Below are positions 25,181 through 35,034 of a stretch of DNA of 64,000 nt, in pieces (within the stretch, counting starts at the first letter, position 1; the number at the start of each line of letters is the position of its first letter). The translations under genes were made by a program, and so were the position numbers. This DNA is from an uncultured Bacteroidales bacterium (GTDB lineage: Bacteria; Bacteroidota; Bacteroidia; Bacteroidales; ML635J-15): NCBI GenBank assembly GCA_905234755.1, contig CAJOIT010000003.1, positions 851,140 to 915,139 of the forward strand, read 5' to 3'. The notes beneath the pieces are model-generated. The model ran no database searches. It worked only from the letters and a program-made list of their open reading frames with translations, and was not told where the DNA came from.

Positions 25181-27397
25181 ATGGCACTGACAGCAGAAGA
25201 ACAGACATACATTGAACAGCTTTACGATGACCTTATAAAGTCGGCAAAACGGCTTAAGACTGATGAGGACATTGCATTCGTGCGCAAGGCTTTCGAACTG
25301 GCAAACGAAGCACACTCGAAAATGCGCCGCAAAAGTGGTGAACCATACATCATCCACCCGATAGCAGTAGCGAAGATTGTAGCATCGGAAATAGGTCTGG
25401 GACGAAAAGCCATTGCCAGCGCACTTCTGCACGATGTGGTCGAGGATACCGACTACACGGTCGCCGACATTGAGCGAATGTTCGGACCAAAAATTGCCAG
25501 CATTGTCGAAGGCCTTACCAAAATTTCAACCATCCTCGATCAAGACGCATCCAAGCAAATTGAGAATTTCCGCAAGATGCTTATGACAATGTCCGAAGAC
25601 ATTCGCGTGATAATGATTAAGTTGGCTGACCGTCTGCACAATATGCGCACCCTCGACTCGATGCCCGAATACAAGCAGGTGAAAATAGCCAGCGAAACCA
25701 GCAATGTGTACGCTCCTTTGGCAGAAAGACTTGGTCTTTACTCAATTAAGACCGAACTCGAAGACCTGTCTCTGAAATTCACCAACCCTATTGCTTACAA
25801 CGAAATCTCGAAAAAGATAAACGAAACCCAAATCGACCGCGACAAATACATAGACGATTTCATCGCTCCATTAAAGAAAATAATGGACGACAACGACATC
25901 AAATGTACAATCAAGGGACGAATGAAATCGGTCTACTCCATTTGGCGCAAGATGCAGAAGCAAAACATTCCTTTCGAGGATGTGTACGACTTGTTTGCCA
26001 TAAGGATTATTTTCGACCATCCCGATGACATTACCGATGACAAAGCCCGTGAAACTTGCTACCGAATAATGTCGTTGATTACCAATGTATATGAGTACCA
26101 TCCCGATAGAATCCGCGACTGGGTGAAAAAGCCAAAGCTAAACGGATACGAAGCTCTGCATGTCACCGTCATGGGACCACAGGGACGCTGGGTGGAAATT
26201 CAGATTCGCAGTCGCAAGATGGACGACATCGCCGAAAAAGGTATCGCCTCGCACTGGAAGTACAAAACTGGCGAGAAAGGCAATAATCCGGGACTTAACT
26301 CCCTCATTGAGAACATGAAGGAAACATTGAGCAACTCGGAAAGTTCATTTGACTTCCTCGATGACTTCAAGCTCGACATTTTCACAAAGGAAATCCACAT
26401 TTTCACGCCCAAGGGCGAAATCGTTGATATTCCGAAAGGTTCAACAGTTATCGACTTTGCCTACGACATTCACACCGATGTCGGAAACCACGCAATCGCC
26501 GCAAAGGTGAACCACAAGATGGCTCCACTTTCGCAAACGCTCTACAGTGGCGACCAAGTAGAAATCCTAACATCTCGAAAGCAGACGCCTAAGATTGAAT
26601 GGCTCAACTTTGCAATGTCGGCACGCACCAAGAGCCTGATAAAAAAGGCTTTGAAAGCAGACAAGAGCACCGACATCGACAAGGGACAGCGCATGTTCGA
26701 GAAGAAGCAGAAGGAACTTAACCTCTGCCTCGACAGCAAGGACATCCGCCATTTGCGCGAAAAATTCGACATAAATTCCGACGACGAGTTCTTCTACCAG
26801 CTTGGTTCCGGACAAATTAAGGAGAACGACATTACCGAAATAATGACGATGCTCGACAAGCAGAAGAACACCAAGCAGGATGGGTTCTTCACAAAGTTCT
26901 GGAAACTCGGAATGGGCAAGTCGAGCAGCACTAAGGACGGAAAAATCAGTCACAAGGATACCTTTGTAATAAATGATGCAGAAAAGCGCTTTTCGCTTGC
27001 AACATGCTGCAACCCGATACCGGGAGACGAAGTCGTTGGCTACATTACACCAACCAACATGGTCATAGTCCACAAGAAGGATTGCCCTGAACTTAAAGGA
27101 CTTGCAGCCACTCATGGTGAAAAAATCGTGACTATAGAATGGGAAAGCTACAAGGGTAAATCTTACGAAGTGCAAATCAACATCGAAGGAATAGACCATT
27201 TGGGATTGGTTTACAACATTACAAAGCTCATATCGCAGGAAGCCAATGTGAACTCAAATATGCTGCATTTCGAGACAAAGGGCGAAATTTTCACAGGAAA
27301 AATCAACCTTTTCGTGCAAAACAAGTACAACCTCGACAACCTCATACGCCGTATGCTTGAAATCGATGGAGTTATAAAAGTATCAAGATGTGAATAA
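25181..27397 (+). CDS. rsh: RelA/SpoT-type (p)ppGpp synthetase/hydrolase
   Basis: 738 residues from the ATG at 25181 (MALTAEEQTYIEQL). Domain order: HD hydrolase with YIIHPIAVAKIV and HDVVEDTDYT (about residues 60-90), synthetase (IKGRMKSVYSIWRKMQKQ, FAIRIIFD, YEALHVTVMGPQGRWVEIQIR), TGS (DIFTKEIHIFTPKGEIVDIPKGSTVIDFAYDIHT), a zinc-finger-like ATCCNPIPGD segment and a C-terminal ACT domain. Both catalytic halves look intact, hence bifunctional Rsh. It makes and removes the stringent-response alarmone. First gene of a short-spaced series with the next two. Confidence 0.96.
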   Translation: MALTAEEQTYIEQLYDDLIKSAKRLKTDEDIAFVRKAFELANEAHSKMRRKSGEPYIIHPIAVAKIVASEIGLGRKAIASALLHDVVEDTDYTVADIERMFGPKIASIVEGLTKISTILDQDASKQIENFRKMLMTMSEDIRVIMIKLADRLHNMRTLDSMPEYKQVKIASETSNVYAPLAERLGLYSIKTELEDLSLKFTNPIAYNEISKKINETQIDRDKYIDDFIAPLKKIMDDNDIKCTIKGRMKSVYSIWRKMQKQNIPFEDVYDLFAIRIIFDHPDDITDDKARETCYRIMSLITNVYEYHPDRIRDWVKKPKLNGYEALHVTVMGPQGRWVEIQIRSRKMDDIAEKGIASHWKYKTGEKGNNPGLNSLIENMKETLSNSESSFDFLDDFKLDIFTKEIHIFTPKGEIVDIPKGSTVIDFAYDIHTDVGNHAIAAKVNHKMAPLSQTLYSGDQVEILTSRKQTPKIEWLNFAMSARTKSLIKKALKADKSTDIDKGQRMFEKKQKELNLCLDSKDIRHLREKFDINSDDEFFYQLGSGQIKENDITEIMTMLDKQKNTKQDGFFTKFWKLGMGKSSSTKDGKISHKDTFVINDAEKRFSLATCCNPIPGDEVVGYITPTNMVIVHKKDCPELKGLAATHGEKIVTIEWESYKGKSYEVQINIEGIDHLGLVYNITKLISQEANVNSNMLHFETKGEIFTGKINLFVQNKYNLDNLIRRMLEIDGVIKVSRCE

Positions 27398-27398
27398 G

Positions 27399-28250
27399 AT
27401 GGAAAAAGCAAAAGTAAAATCAATATTAAATCTCCTCGATGACCCCGATGAAAGGGTTTTTGAAAGCATAAAGGAAATCATAGTCGAGAATTTCGGTGAT
27501 TTCTCGGGTGAACTAACGCGAAAGGCATATTCGAAAGAATGTGGCGAAATTGAAAAATACAGGATTGCAGAAGTTGCACAACTCTCAATATCAAGGATTT
27601 TCCTCAACGAATTTAGAAACTACACGGCAAAATTGTCGCCAGAACCATCGTTGCTTGCAGGTACTGTAATGATTGAAAAAATCACCGACAACACCTTTGA
27701 TGCCTACGAATTTTCGCATTATATGCGCGAACTGTCGCGAAAAGTGTGGATTCGTCTTGGAGACAACACCGGGTTAGAAACTCTCGGCATCATAAGGGAA
27801 ATCTTTGAAAACGAAAACATTATAGCCGATGACAAAGGCAGCTCGATGCTCAACGGAGTTTTCTCAAGGGAAATGAAAACCATACAGAAGTCGTTGATAC
27901 ACCTTCTGTTCCTTATAGTTTGTCAGGAAAACGGCATAAATGTGCGCCCGATTCTCATTCCAGACAAGCGCGGATATAAAATAGAAACCGGTTACGTAAA
28001 CTTGCAACTGGCAAAGGATTCGAACATACCATCGAAGCACGGCGCAATTTTCGCCATTGACGACAATCTGCAGGTAAAACGCGATGCAAGGATACTTCTG
28101 GGCAAACCTCTGCCCTACTACAACTACCTGAGAAAATGGCAAACCGACAGATGTGCCGAAATGCAGGTCGAACCAAACAGATACCCCGGATATTATTCGG
28201 TAATAATGGAAAAGATAAACGAAGTACTGGTCAAGAACATAAAATATTAA
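27399..28250 (+). CDS. Conserved protein of unknown function downstream of rsh
   Basis: 283 residues from the ATG one base after the rsh stop; a GTG nine bases earlier is in frame but less likely. The N-terminus (ILNLLDDPDERVFESIKEIIVENFGDFSGEL) and a central hydrophobic stretch (LIHLLFLIVCQENGINVRPILIP) faintly recall the SirB1/transglutaminase-like-2 fold, but no catalytic set could be identified. No signal peptide. Spacing (1 bp before, 3 bp after) puts it in an operon with rsh and trkA. Confidence 0.75.
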   Translation: MEKAKVKSILNLLDDPDERVFESIKEIIVENFGDFSGELTRKAYSKECGEIEKYRIAEVAQLSISRIFLNEFRNYTAKLSPEPSLLAGTVMIEKITDNTFDAYEFSHYMRELSRKVWIRLGDNTGLETLGIIREIFENENIIADDKGSSMLNGVFSREMKTIQKSLIHLLFLIVCQENGINVRPILIPDKRGYKIETGYVNLQLAKDSNIPSKHGAIFAIDDNLQVKRDARILLGKPLPYYNYLRKWQTDRCAEMQVEPNRYPGYYSVIMEKINEVLVKNIKY

Positions 28251-28253
28251 AGT

Positions 28254-29591
28254 ATGAACATAATTATTGCAGGGTCGGGAAATGTAGGCAGATATTTGGC
28301 GAAAAAGCTCGTCAAGGAAGGACACGACATAGTTGTAATCGACACCAACAAGGAAATTCTCAAGGAAGTGGAATCATCCTACGACCTAATTTCGCTATAT
28401 GGCTCATGCACATCGTTTTCGGTGCTGAAGGAAGCAGGCGTTGCAAACTGCGACCTCTTTATTGCCGTAACAAATTCGGAAGATTCAAATGTTCTTGCCT
28501 GCGTATTCGCCAAAAAGTTCGGTGCAAAGAAGACTGTTGCCAGAATAGACAACATGGAATACCTTTCGCCAGTAAATAAATTGTCGTTCATAAACCTTGG
28601 AATTGACAGGCTAATATATCCAGAATACATTGCTGCACAGGAAGTTGTCGGTGTTATAAAGCAGACTGGTACAACCGAAATCTTTGAATTTTCGGGTGGA
28701 AAACTTACCATGTTCGTAATAAAGGTTGACGAAAGTTCGCCACTTAGAAACCTGATGCTTAAGAACTTTGCAACACTTACTGACCTGCGCGACTTCCGTA
28801 TTGCCGCCATTACCCGCGACTTCGAAACGATTATACCAAACGGCGAAACAATTATCAAGACAAACGACTACATCTATATCATAACTTTGCCGGAAATTAT
28901 GCAGGACCTGCTTTCGGCAATAGGCATTTCGAAGCTCGAACTGCACAACATTATGATTCTCGGCGGAAGCCGCATTGGAATCCGCACATCCAAGTTCCTT
29001 GAGTCGCAGCTAAACATCAAACTTTTCGAGATAGACCCCGAAAAGAGCAAAAAGTTAGTCGATATGCTTCCAAACACAATGATTATCAACAGCGATGGAC
29101 GCAACATTGACAACCTGCTCGATGAAGGACTTGAAAACACCGATGTATTCACGGCTGTTACTGGCGATGACGAGACCAACATTCTTACCTGCTTGATGGC
29201 CAAGCGTTACGGCGTGAAAAAGGTAATTGCCGAAATCGAAAACATGGACTACATAGATGTCGCCTCGCGCATGGGTATCGACACCATAATAAACAAGAAG
29301 TTAAGCACCGCCAGCATGATTTACGCCTTGACAATGAAGGCAGAAGTCGCAATGATAAAGTGCCTAACAGGAACCAAGGCAGAAGTTCTTGAATTTGTAG
29401 TGTCGAAGGATGCCGTTGTAACAAAGAACCAATTGAAAGACATTAAGTTCCCGCAAGGAATCATCATCGGTGGCATAGTCCGTGGCAACAAGAGCTTCAT
29501 CGCTATGGGTGATACGCAAATTCGTCAGGGCGACAATGTGGTACTATTTGCACTTCCCGATGCAATCGGCAAGATTTCAAAGTATTTCTAA
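28254..29591 (+). CDS. trkA: Trk potassium uptake regulatory protein TrkA
   Basis: 445 residues with two RCK modules. Each has an NAD-binding Rossmann motif: IAGSGNVGRYLAKKL at residues 4-18 with VIDTNKE, and ILGGSRIGIRTSKFL near residue 234 with FEIDPEK. Each is followed by a TrkA_C domain. TrkA gates the TrkH channel in response to nucleotides. trkH is not next to it in this window. Starts 3 bp after the preceding gene. Confidence 0.95.
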   Translation: MNIIIAGSGNVGRYLAKKLVKEGHDIVVIDTNKEILKEVESSYDLISLYGSCTSFSVLKEAGVANCDLFIAVTNSEDSNVLACVFAKKFGAKKTVARIDNMEYLSPVNKLSFINLGIDRLIYPEYIAAQEVVGVIKQTGTTEIFEFSGGKLTMFVIKVDESSPLRNLMLKNFATLTDLRDFRIAAITRDFETIIPNGETIIKTNDYIYIITLPEIMQDLLSAIGISKLELHNIMILGGSRIGIRTSKFLESQLNIKLFEIDPEKSKKLVDMLPNTMIINSDGRNIDNLLDEGLENTDVFTAVTGDDETNILTCLMAKRYGVKKVIAEIENMDYIDVASRMGIDTIINKKLSTASMIYALTMKAEVAMIKCLTGTKAEVLEFVVSKDAVVTKNQLKDIKFPQGIIIGGIVRGNKSFIAMGDTQIRQGDNVVLFALPDAIGKISKYF

Positions 29592-29610
29592 AACATCGAA
29601 CCGCTGCAAC

Positions 29611-31296
29611 ATGAGAAAATTATTAGCAATAATACTTATCTCACTTATAATTAACAACATATATGCTCAACAAGACGCATTCAATGAATTTACACTTCCA
29701 GTAAACTTTCCGATACAACTTTCCGGAAACTTCAGTGAACCGCGAGCCTCACATTTCCATTCTGGTATAGACATACGCACCTACGCAGATGGCAAACCAC
29801 TGTATGCTCTCGCCGACGGATATGTGTCAAGAATACTCGTTTCGCCATACGGATACGGACACGCCATATATATCGACTACGAGAACGGCTACCGCTCTGT
29901 TTTCGGACACATGTCGGCATTTGCAGATGAAATAGCAACTTATGTCAAGAACATACAGTACGAAAAGGAATCCTTCCGCATCGATGTAAACCTATCGCCT
30001 CTCGACATTCCAGTGAAAAAAGGTCAAATAGTTGGATATTCGGGTAATACGGGACAATCGGGCGGACCGCACCTGCATTTCGAAATACGAGAAGCCGACT
30101 CCGATATTTCCCTCAATACCATTGGTAAATACATAAAATTATCGGACAATGTACCGCCCGAAGTTTCATCAGTTGTAATTTATCCCCAATCATCAAAAAC
30201 ATCAGTATTGGGAAAAGCCGAGAAACAAATGCTTACCATAGCAAAAACATCGGCAGGCAACTACAAACTTCCGTCATCTGTCTATGCAAAAGGCAAAATA
30301 GGGATAGGCGTAGAATACTGCGACAGAATGACCGGCTCTAACAACAGATACGGAGCAAAGCAAGTGGATTTAATTGTCAACGGCAAAACGACATATACAT
30401 CCGTTTTCGACAAGGTTGATTTCGACAAGCAGTCAAGCAAGAACAGTTGCTTCGACTTCAACTACTATGTAACCGACAGCAAGTATGTGCAGAAACTTTT
30501 CGTTGAACCAAACAACGACCTCGATATATACAGCAACCTGCTTAACAACGGCTACCTGAACATAGGAGAAAAAGATTCCGCCAACATTCAAATCAAGATT
30601 ACCGACTTCAACGGAAATGTAAGCAACATAAAGTTTGCTATCGTAACCGACACGGCAAACAACATAAAATACAACAATGCTAAGAAACTAAAATGGAATG
30701 AAGCTAATACATTGGAAGTCAAAGGTTGCCGTGTAACAATAGATTCTGCAACGCTGTTCGATGACCGCGAAGTAAACCTAACTCGCAGTGGCAACAAGAA
30801 ATATTCTCCAATTTTTTTGCTTGGCGACGAAACCGAAGCCGTTAAGAAAAGTTTTACCATTTCGTTGAACGACAGTCTTGTACCGCCACGATGCAAGGAG
30901 AAGGCGTTCGTCTGCCGCGAAATAAAGGGAAAAACAAACTATCTGACCTCATCGCTGGAAAACGGCTGGCTAACAGCAAAAACAAACAGGTTCGGCAAGT
31001 TCTTCATACTGATTGACACAGTAGCGCCAACCATAAAGCCTATTGTAATCGCAAGCGACATGACTGGCAAGAAATACATGGAATTCAAGATTACCGACAA
31101 TCTTTCGGGAGTCAGCACTTACAACATCTACATAAACGGCAAATGGGTACTTGGCGAGTACGAACCTAAAAAGTCATCACTCAGATACTATTTCGACAGC
31201 AGACTACAAAAAGCAGATACCTATAAATTAAAGGTTATTGTCGGCGACAACATGAAGAACGAAGCCGTTTACGAATACGAGTTCAAACGGAATTAA
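29611..31296 (+). CDS. Secreted M23 family metallopeptidase
   Basis: 561 residues from the ATG at 29611 with signal peptide MRKLLAIILISLIINNIYAQ. The LytM domain comes first: SHFHSGIDIRTYADGKPLYA (HxxxD zinc site) and GPHLHFEIR (HxH), around residues 48-170. The remaining about 390 residues are beta-rich Ig-like modules (DFNGNVSNIKFAIVTD, DNLSGVSTYNIYINGKW) found in Bacteroidota M23 proteins. Expected to cut peptidoglycan cross-links or act in cell-envelope assembly. Its stop directly abuts the stop of rodA on the other strand, with no base between them. Confidence 0.92.
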   Translation: MRKLLAIILISLIINNIYAQQDAFNEFTLPVNFPIQLSGNFSEPRASHFHSGIDIRTYADGKPLYALADGYVSRILVSPYGYGHAIYIDYENGYRSVFGHMSAFADEIATYVKNIQYEKESFRIDVNLSPLDIPVKKGQIVGYSGNTGQSGGPHLHFEIREADSDISLNTIGKYIKLSDNVPPEVSSVVIYPQSSKTSVLGKAEKQMLTIAKTSAGNYKLPSSVYAKGKIGIGVEYCDRMTGSNNRYGAKQVDLIVNGKTTYTSVFDKVDFDKQSSKNSCFDFNYYVTDSKYVQKLFVEPNNDLDIYSNLLNNGYLNIGEKDSANIQIKITDFNGNVSNIKFAIVTDTANNIKYNNAKKLKWNEANTLEVKGCRVTIDSATLFDDREVNLTRSGNKKYSPIFLLGDETEAVKKSFTISLNDSLVPPRCKEKAFVCREIKGKTNYLTSSLENGWLTAKTNRFGKFFILIDTVAPTIKPIVIASDMTGKKYMEFKITDNLSGVSTYNIYINGKWVLGEYEPKKSSLRYYFDSRLQKADTYKLKVIVGDNMKNEAVYEYEFKRN

Positions 31297-32730
31297 CTAC
31301 CTGAATACCTGCAACCTGTCGGCATCGAGTCGCACAAAGATGAATAGCAGGATAGTGAACGCCCACAGCGAAGAACCACCATAACTAAAGAATGGCAAAG
31401 GAATTCCGACAACAGGAGCAAGTCCAATCGTCATACCTATATTTATAGCCACATGGAAGAACAATATTGATGCGACGCCATAACCATATATGCGAGAAAA
31501 TACAGACCGCTGCCGTTCCGCCTTATTTATAATCCTTACTATCAATATTCCGAACAAAACAAGGATAACGGTTATACCCAGCAATCCCCACTCCTCGCCT
31601 ATCGTGCAGAAAATGAAGTCGGTACTCTGCTCTGGCACAAACTTGTACTTGGTCTGCGTGCCATGCAGGAATCCCTTGCCCAGCATTCCGCCCGAACCTA
31701 TTGCTATCTTCGACTGGTGAACATTATAGCCCGTACCAAGCACATCGTCATTCTTGCCAAGCAAATCCATAATCCTCGACCGCTGATGCTCCTGTAGCAC
31801 ATTGTTGAAAATATAATCCACCGAATATACAAATCCGCCCATGCCTATCATCAATATCATAGCGAAAAGAATAGGTTTCATCTTGCTAATAAAGAACATG
31901 ACAAGCATCAGCAACGAGATTGCGCCATAACCTATCATTGCAAAATTGATACTCTTTTCTGCCAATTCTGGAGAAAGAATGCATAGCACTACAGCCACAA
32001 GCGAATACGCAACTGCCGAATACAAAACAATGCGCGTGTATTTGTTCCTGCCACAAAGCATTGTCATACCTATAACACATATAAGTCCGACTATTAGCAT
32101 CAGCAGCGATGTTTCTACCAGTAAAGCGAAAATGAAAAGGAAAATCAATGCAAAAGCCGAAACAAAAAGCACTTTATTCATTCCCTCTCGGAACATCACG
32201 AAAATGAAAGTGCAGAATACAAGCGCCGACCCCGTATCATTCTGAAGCAGAATCATTAACATAGGTATGCCAAGAATAATACCGACATACATATAGTTAC
32301 GCACGACCTTAAATGAAAAGTTCTCGGAACTCATGAGCCTTGCCAAGGCAAGGCAGACGGCAATCTTGGCAAACTCAACGGGTTGCATTCGGAATGTACC
32401 TATTTCAAACCACGACTTTGCACCATTTACCTCCTTTCCGAACAGCAATACCGACAGCAAAAGCAAACATCCAAGCACATACATAACATACGCAAAAGTC
32501 GAATAGAATTTACTGTCAATTAAAAGTACGATTATTATCACACCTATTGCCGCTCCAATCCAAATCAACTGCTTGCCATACTGGCAACTAGTGTCAAGGA
32601 TGCTCTGGTGGGTATCGTCGTAAACTGCCGAATATATGTTTATCCAGCCCATGAACACCAACGCCAAATAAAGGATTACTATAACCCAGTCGATATTGAA
32701 CAATATGTTATTTCTCCTACCTTGTTGCAT
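31297..32730 (-). CDS. rodA: Rod shape-determining protein RodA (SEDS glycosyltransferase)
   Basis: 477 residues, longer than the usual about 370-420 because of an extra membrane-rich stretch in the middle (around residues 185-270). About ten membrane segments; SEDS marks include FRMQPVEFAKIAVCLALARL, DTGSALVF, and the C-terminal FVPEQSTDFIFCTIGEEWGLLG and PLPFFSYGGSS. RodA polymerises peptidoglycan glycan strands with PBP2. Last gene of the mre operon; overlaps mrdA by 14 bases. Confidence 0.95.
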   Translation of the reverse strand: MQQGRRNNILFNIDWVIVILYLALVFMGWINIYSAVYDDTHQSILDTSCQYGKQLIWIGAAIGVIIIVLLIDSKFYSTFAYVMYVLGCLLLLSVLLFGKEVNGAKSWFEIGTFRMQPVEFAKIAVCLALARLMSSENFSFKVVRNYMYVGIILGIPMLMILLQNDTGSALVFCTFIFVMFREGMNKVLFVSAFALIFLFIFALLVETSLLMLIVGLICVIGMTMLCGRNKYTRIVLYSAVAYSLVAVVLCILSPELAEKSINFAMIGYGAISLLMLVMFFISKMKPILFAMILMIGMGGFVYSVDYIFNNVLQEHQRSRIMDLLGKNDDVLGTGYNVHQSKIAIGSGGMLGKGFLHGTQTKYKFVPEQSTDFIFCTIGEEWGLLGITVILVLFGILIVRIINKAERQRSVFSRIYGYGVASILFFHVAINIGMTIGLAPVVGIPLPFFSYGGSSLWAFTILLFIFVRLDADRLQVFR

Positions 32731-34531
32731 TTGGCAAAATTGATGTTGTTAAAATTCTTTGTTCCAAATTCGGGTCTGAAATTTCTCCCTTGATGTACTT
32801 TTCCATCATCAGGCGTGCTATTGGTGCTGCCCAAGTTCCTCCGAATCCTGCATTTTCCACATAGACGGCAATTGCAATCTTAGGGTCTTCCTTTGGAGCA
32901 AACGCCATGAATACCGAATTATCCTTGCCGTGCGGATTCTGTGCCGTACCTGTCTTTCCGCAAACCGTAATTCCAGGAATGTAAGCATTGTGACCTGTAC
33001 CACCCGGCTTGTTCACCACCCAGTCCATACCTTCTACGCAAATGTCGAAATACTTTCTGTCGAAAGGAGTAACAACCTTCTGTGCCATTTCTCCTTCATA
33101 GTCCTCGCCGTTAATTTGCTTCAGCAAATGCGGAGTAATGTAGTAGCCACGGTTTGCAAGAATTGATGCATAGTTTGCCATCTGCAATGGCGACACAAGC
33201 ACCTCGCCCTGACCGATACTTACAGAGTATATCGTACTGAACGCCCAGCGCCCCTCACCATAAAGCCGATTATAATAATCGGGACCCGGAATCTGCCCTT
33301 TGTTTACACCCGGAACACCAACATTGAAGGCATGATTGAAACCAAGAGTTTCTATTTTCTCTTTCCACAAGCCCAAACCGATAGCAGCATCCTTGTATAT
33401 GTTGCGGTCTAAACCTCTCTGCACCAATCGTCTGAATACGAAATAAAAATACGGGTTGCACGACATCTGTATTCCCATCGACACCGATGTAGGCGTAGGA
33501 TGGTTGTGGCATCCGACCTTAGACTTGTCGCATGGGAAGGACTGGTTAGGAGTAATAACGCCTTCCTGCAATGCTACCAACGCCTGTGCAACCTTAAATG
33601 TAGAACCCGGTGGATATGTTGACGACACTGCCCTATTTATCAACGGCTTATACGGAGCACGGAGCAAACTGTCGTAATTTTTGCCTCGTACACGACCAAC
33701 CATCAATTGCGGGTCGTAAGTTGGCATGGAAACCATGGCAAGCACCTCACCCGACGACGGTTCAATTGCCACCACAGCACCCACCTTGTTTGCCATAAGC
33801 CGTTCGCCATACTCCTGCAATTCGCTTGATATGGTCAATGTTATGTCGTTACCCTGAATAGCGACAGTATCGTACTTTCCATCCTCGTAACTTCCCTGCA
33901 CGACGCCCTTCACATTGACAAGATAGAACGAAACACCCTTTTCGCCACGCAGAATATTTTCGTATCCCCGCTCAACACCGCTTTTGCCTACATAGTCACC
34001 ACTCTGATAGTACGGGTCGGCTTCTATCTGTGCCTCCGAAACCTCACCAATGTCACCCAAGACATGAGCAGCAATTCCTCCGTTGTACTTCCTAAGCGTT
34101 CTGTTCTGCACATAAAATCCCGGATAGCGGTATAAATGCTCCTGCATTTGCGCATAAACCTTGGAATCAATCTGCTTCATGAAAATAGAAGGCCTGTACA
34201 TCGAATATTTCTTTGCTTTCAGTATGCGCGACTCGACTTCTTCCTTTGTTATGCTTAAGTCGGCGCAAAGCATTGCCGTGTCGAACTCCTGCATCTGGTG
34301 CGGTGTTAGCATTAAGTCGTAGGCCGCTTCATTGCAGACAAGTATATTTCCGTCACGGTCGTATATGATTCCACGCGATGGATACTGCACAATACGACGG
34401 CGTGAATTGTTTTCGGCAGACTGTTTCAGCGAGCTATCAAACATAAGCAGTAACGCCTTTATCCAGATTGCAAGCAAAACAATCACGAATATTGCAACTA
34501 CGGGATATCTGCGCACAGAAAACTCTTTCAT
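32717..34531 (-). CDS. mrdA: Penicillin-binding protein 2
   Basis: 604 residues. Single N-terminal anchor (VVAIFVIVLLAIWIKALLL), a PBP dimerisation domain (RGIIYDRDGNILVCN...), then the transpeptidase with catalytic STFK (about residue 313), SCN (about 355) and KTGTAQ (about 527). Elongation-specific transpeptidase partner of RodA. Overlaps mreD by 4 bases and rodA by 14. Confidence 0.97.
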   Translation of the reverse strand: MKEFSVRRYPVVAIFVIVLLAIWIKALLLMFDSSLKQSAENNSRRRIVQYPSRGIIYDRDGNILVCNEAAYDLMLTPHQMQEFDTAMLCADLSITKEEVESRILKAKKYSMYRPSIFMKQIDSKVYAQMQEHLYRYPGFYVQNRTLRKYNGGIAAHVLGDIGEVSEAQIEADPYYQSGDYVGKSGVERGYENILRGEKGVSFYLVNVKGVVQGSYEDGKYDTVAIQGNDITLTISSELQEYGERLMANKVGAVVAIEPSSGEVLAMVSMPTYDPQLMVGRVRGKNYDSLLRAPYKPLINRAVSSTYPPGSTFKVAQALVALQEGVITPNQSFPCDKSKVGCHNHPTPTSVSMGIQMSCNPYFYFVFRRLVQRGLDRNIYKDAAIGLGLWKEKIETLGFNHAFNVGVPGVNKGQIPGPDYYNRLYGEGRWAFSTIYSVSIGQGEVLVSPLQMANYASILANRGYYITPHLLKQINGEDYEGEMAQKVVTPFDRKYFDICVEGMDWVVNKPGGTGHNAYIPGITVCGKTGTAQNPHGKDNSVFMAFAPKEDPKIAIAVYVENAGFGGTWAAPIARLMMEKYIKGEISDPNLEQRILTTSILPNATR

Positions 34532-35034
34532 TTCTTCGACATTAGCAGAAGATGGAACAGCAATATGACTACAAACGAGGTAACAGAACTGATAACAACC
34601 TTTGCAAGCGTAAAAAATATGTTAGCAAAACTCAGGTTTTCAAAGAAGAAAATCCACAGGTGATGTACAATAATCAATGTAAGAGCATACTTGATGAACC
34701 ATAAATATCCGTAGTTGCGAACACTCAACTGCTTGTTGGCTTCGTACCCATCATGTGGCGAATATATGTCGAGTGTAAATGTTCTCACAAATGCAACCAG
34801 CACTCCACCCGAAGCATGAAGTCCAAGCGTGGAGTCGAACAAGTCTACACCAAGTCCCATCAGCAAACCGAGCAACAACACCAGGTACTTGTTGGTTTCG
34901 ATAGGCAGCATCATTATGAAAAGTATGTACACAAATGCATTCACATAAACGCTGATGCTTATCTGGTCAAGTATCAGAGTCTGCACAAGAAGCAATACAA
35001 AAAAGTATAATATGTATTTCAGTTTCTCTATCAT
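34528..35034 (-). CDS. mreD: Rod shape-determining protein MreD
   Basis: 168 residues, about five membrane segments (first YILYFFVLLLVQTLILD). Little sequence conservation, as usual for MreD, but the LLLGLLMGLGVDLFDSTLGLHASGG stretch and the place between mreC and mrdA with 4-base overlaps on both sides settle it. Confidence 0.9.
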   Translation of the reverse strand: MIEKLKYILYFFVLLLVQTLILDQISISVYVNAFVYILFIMMLPIETNKYLVLLLGLLMGLGVDLFDSTLGLHASGGVLVAFVRTFTLDIYSPHDGYEANKQLSVRNYGYLWFIKYALTLIIVHHLWIFFFENLSFANIFFTLAKVVISSVTSFVVILLFHLLLMSKK

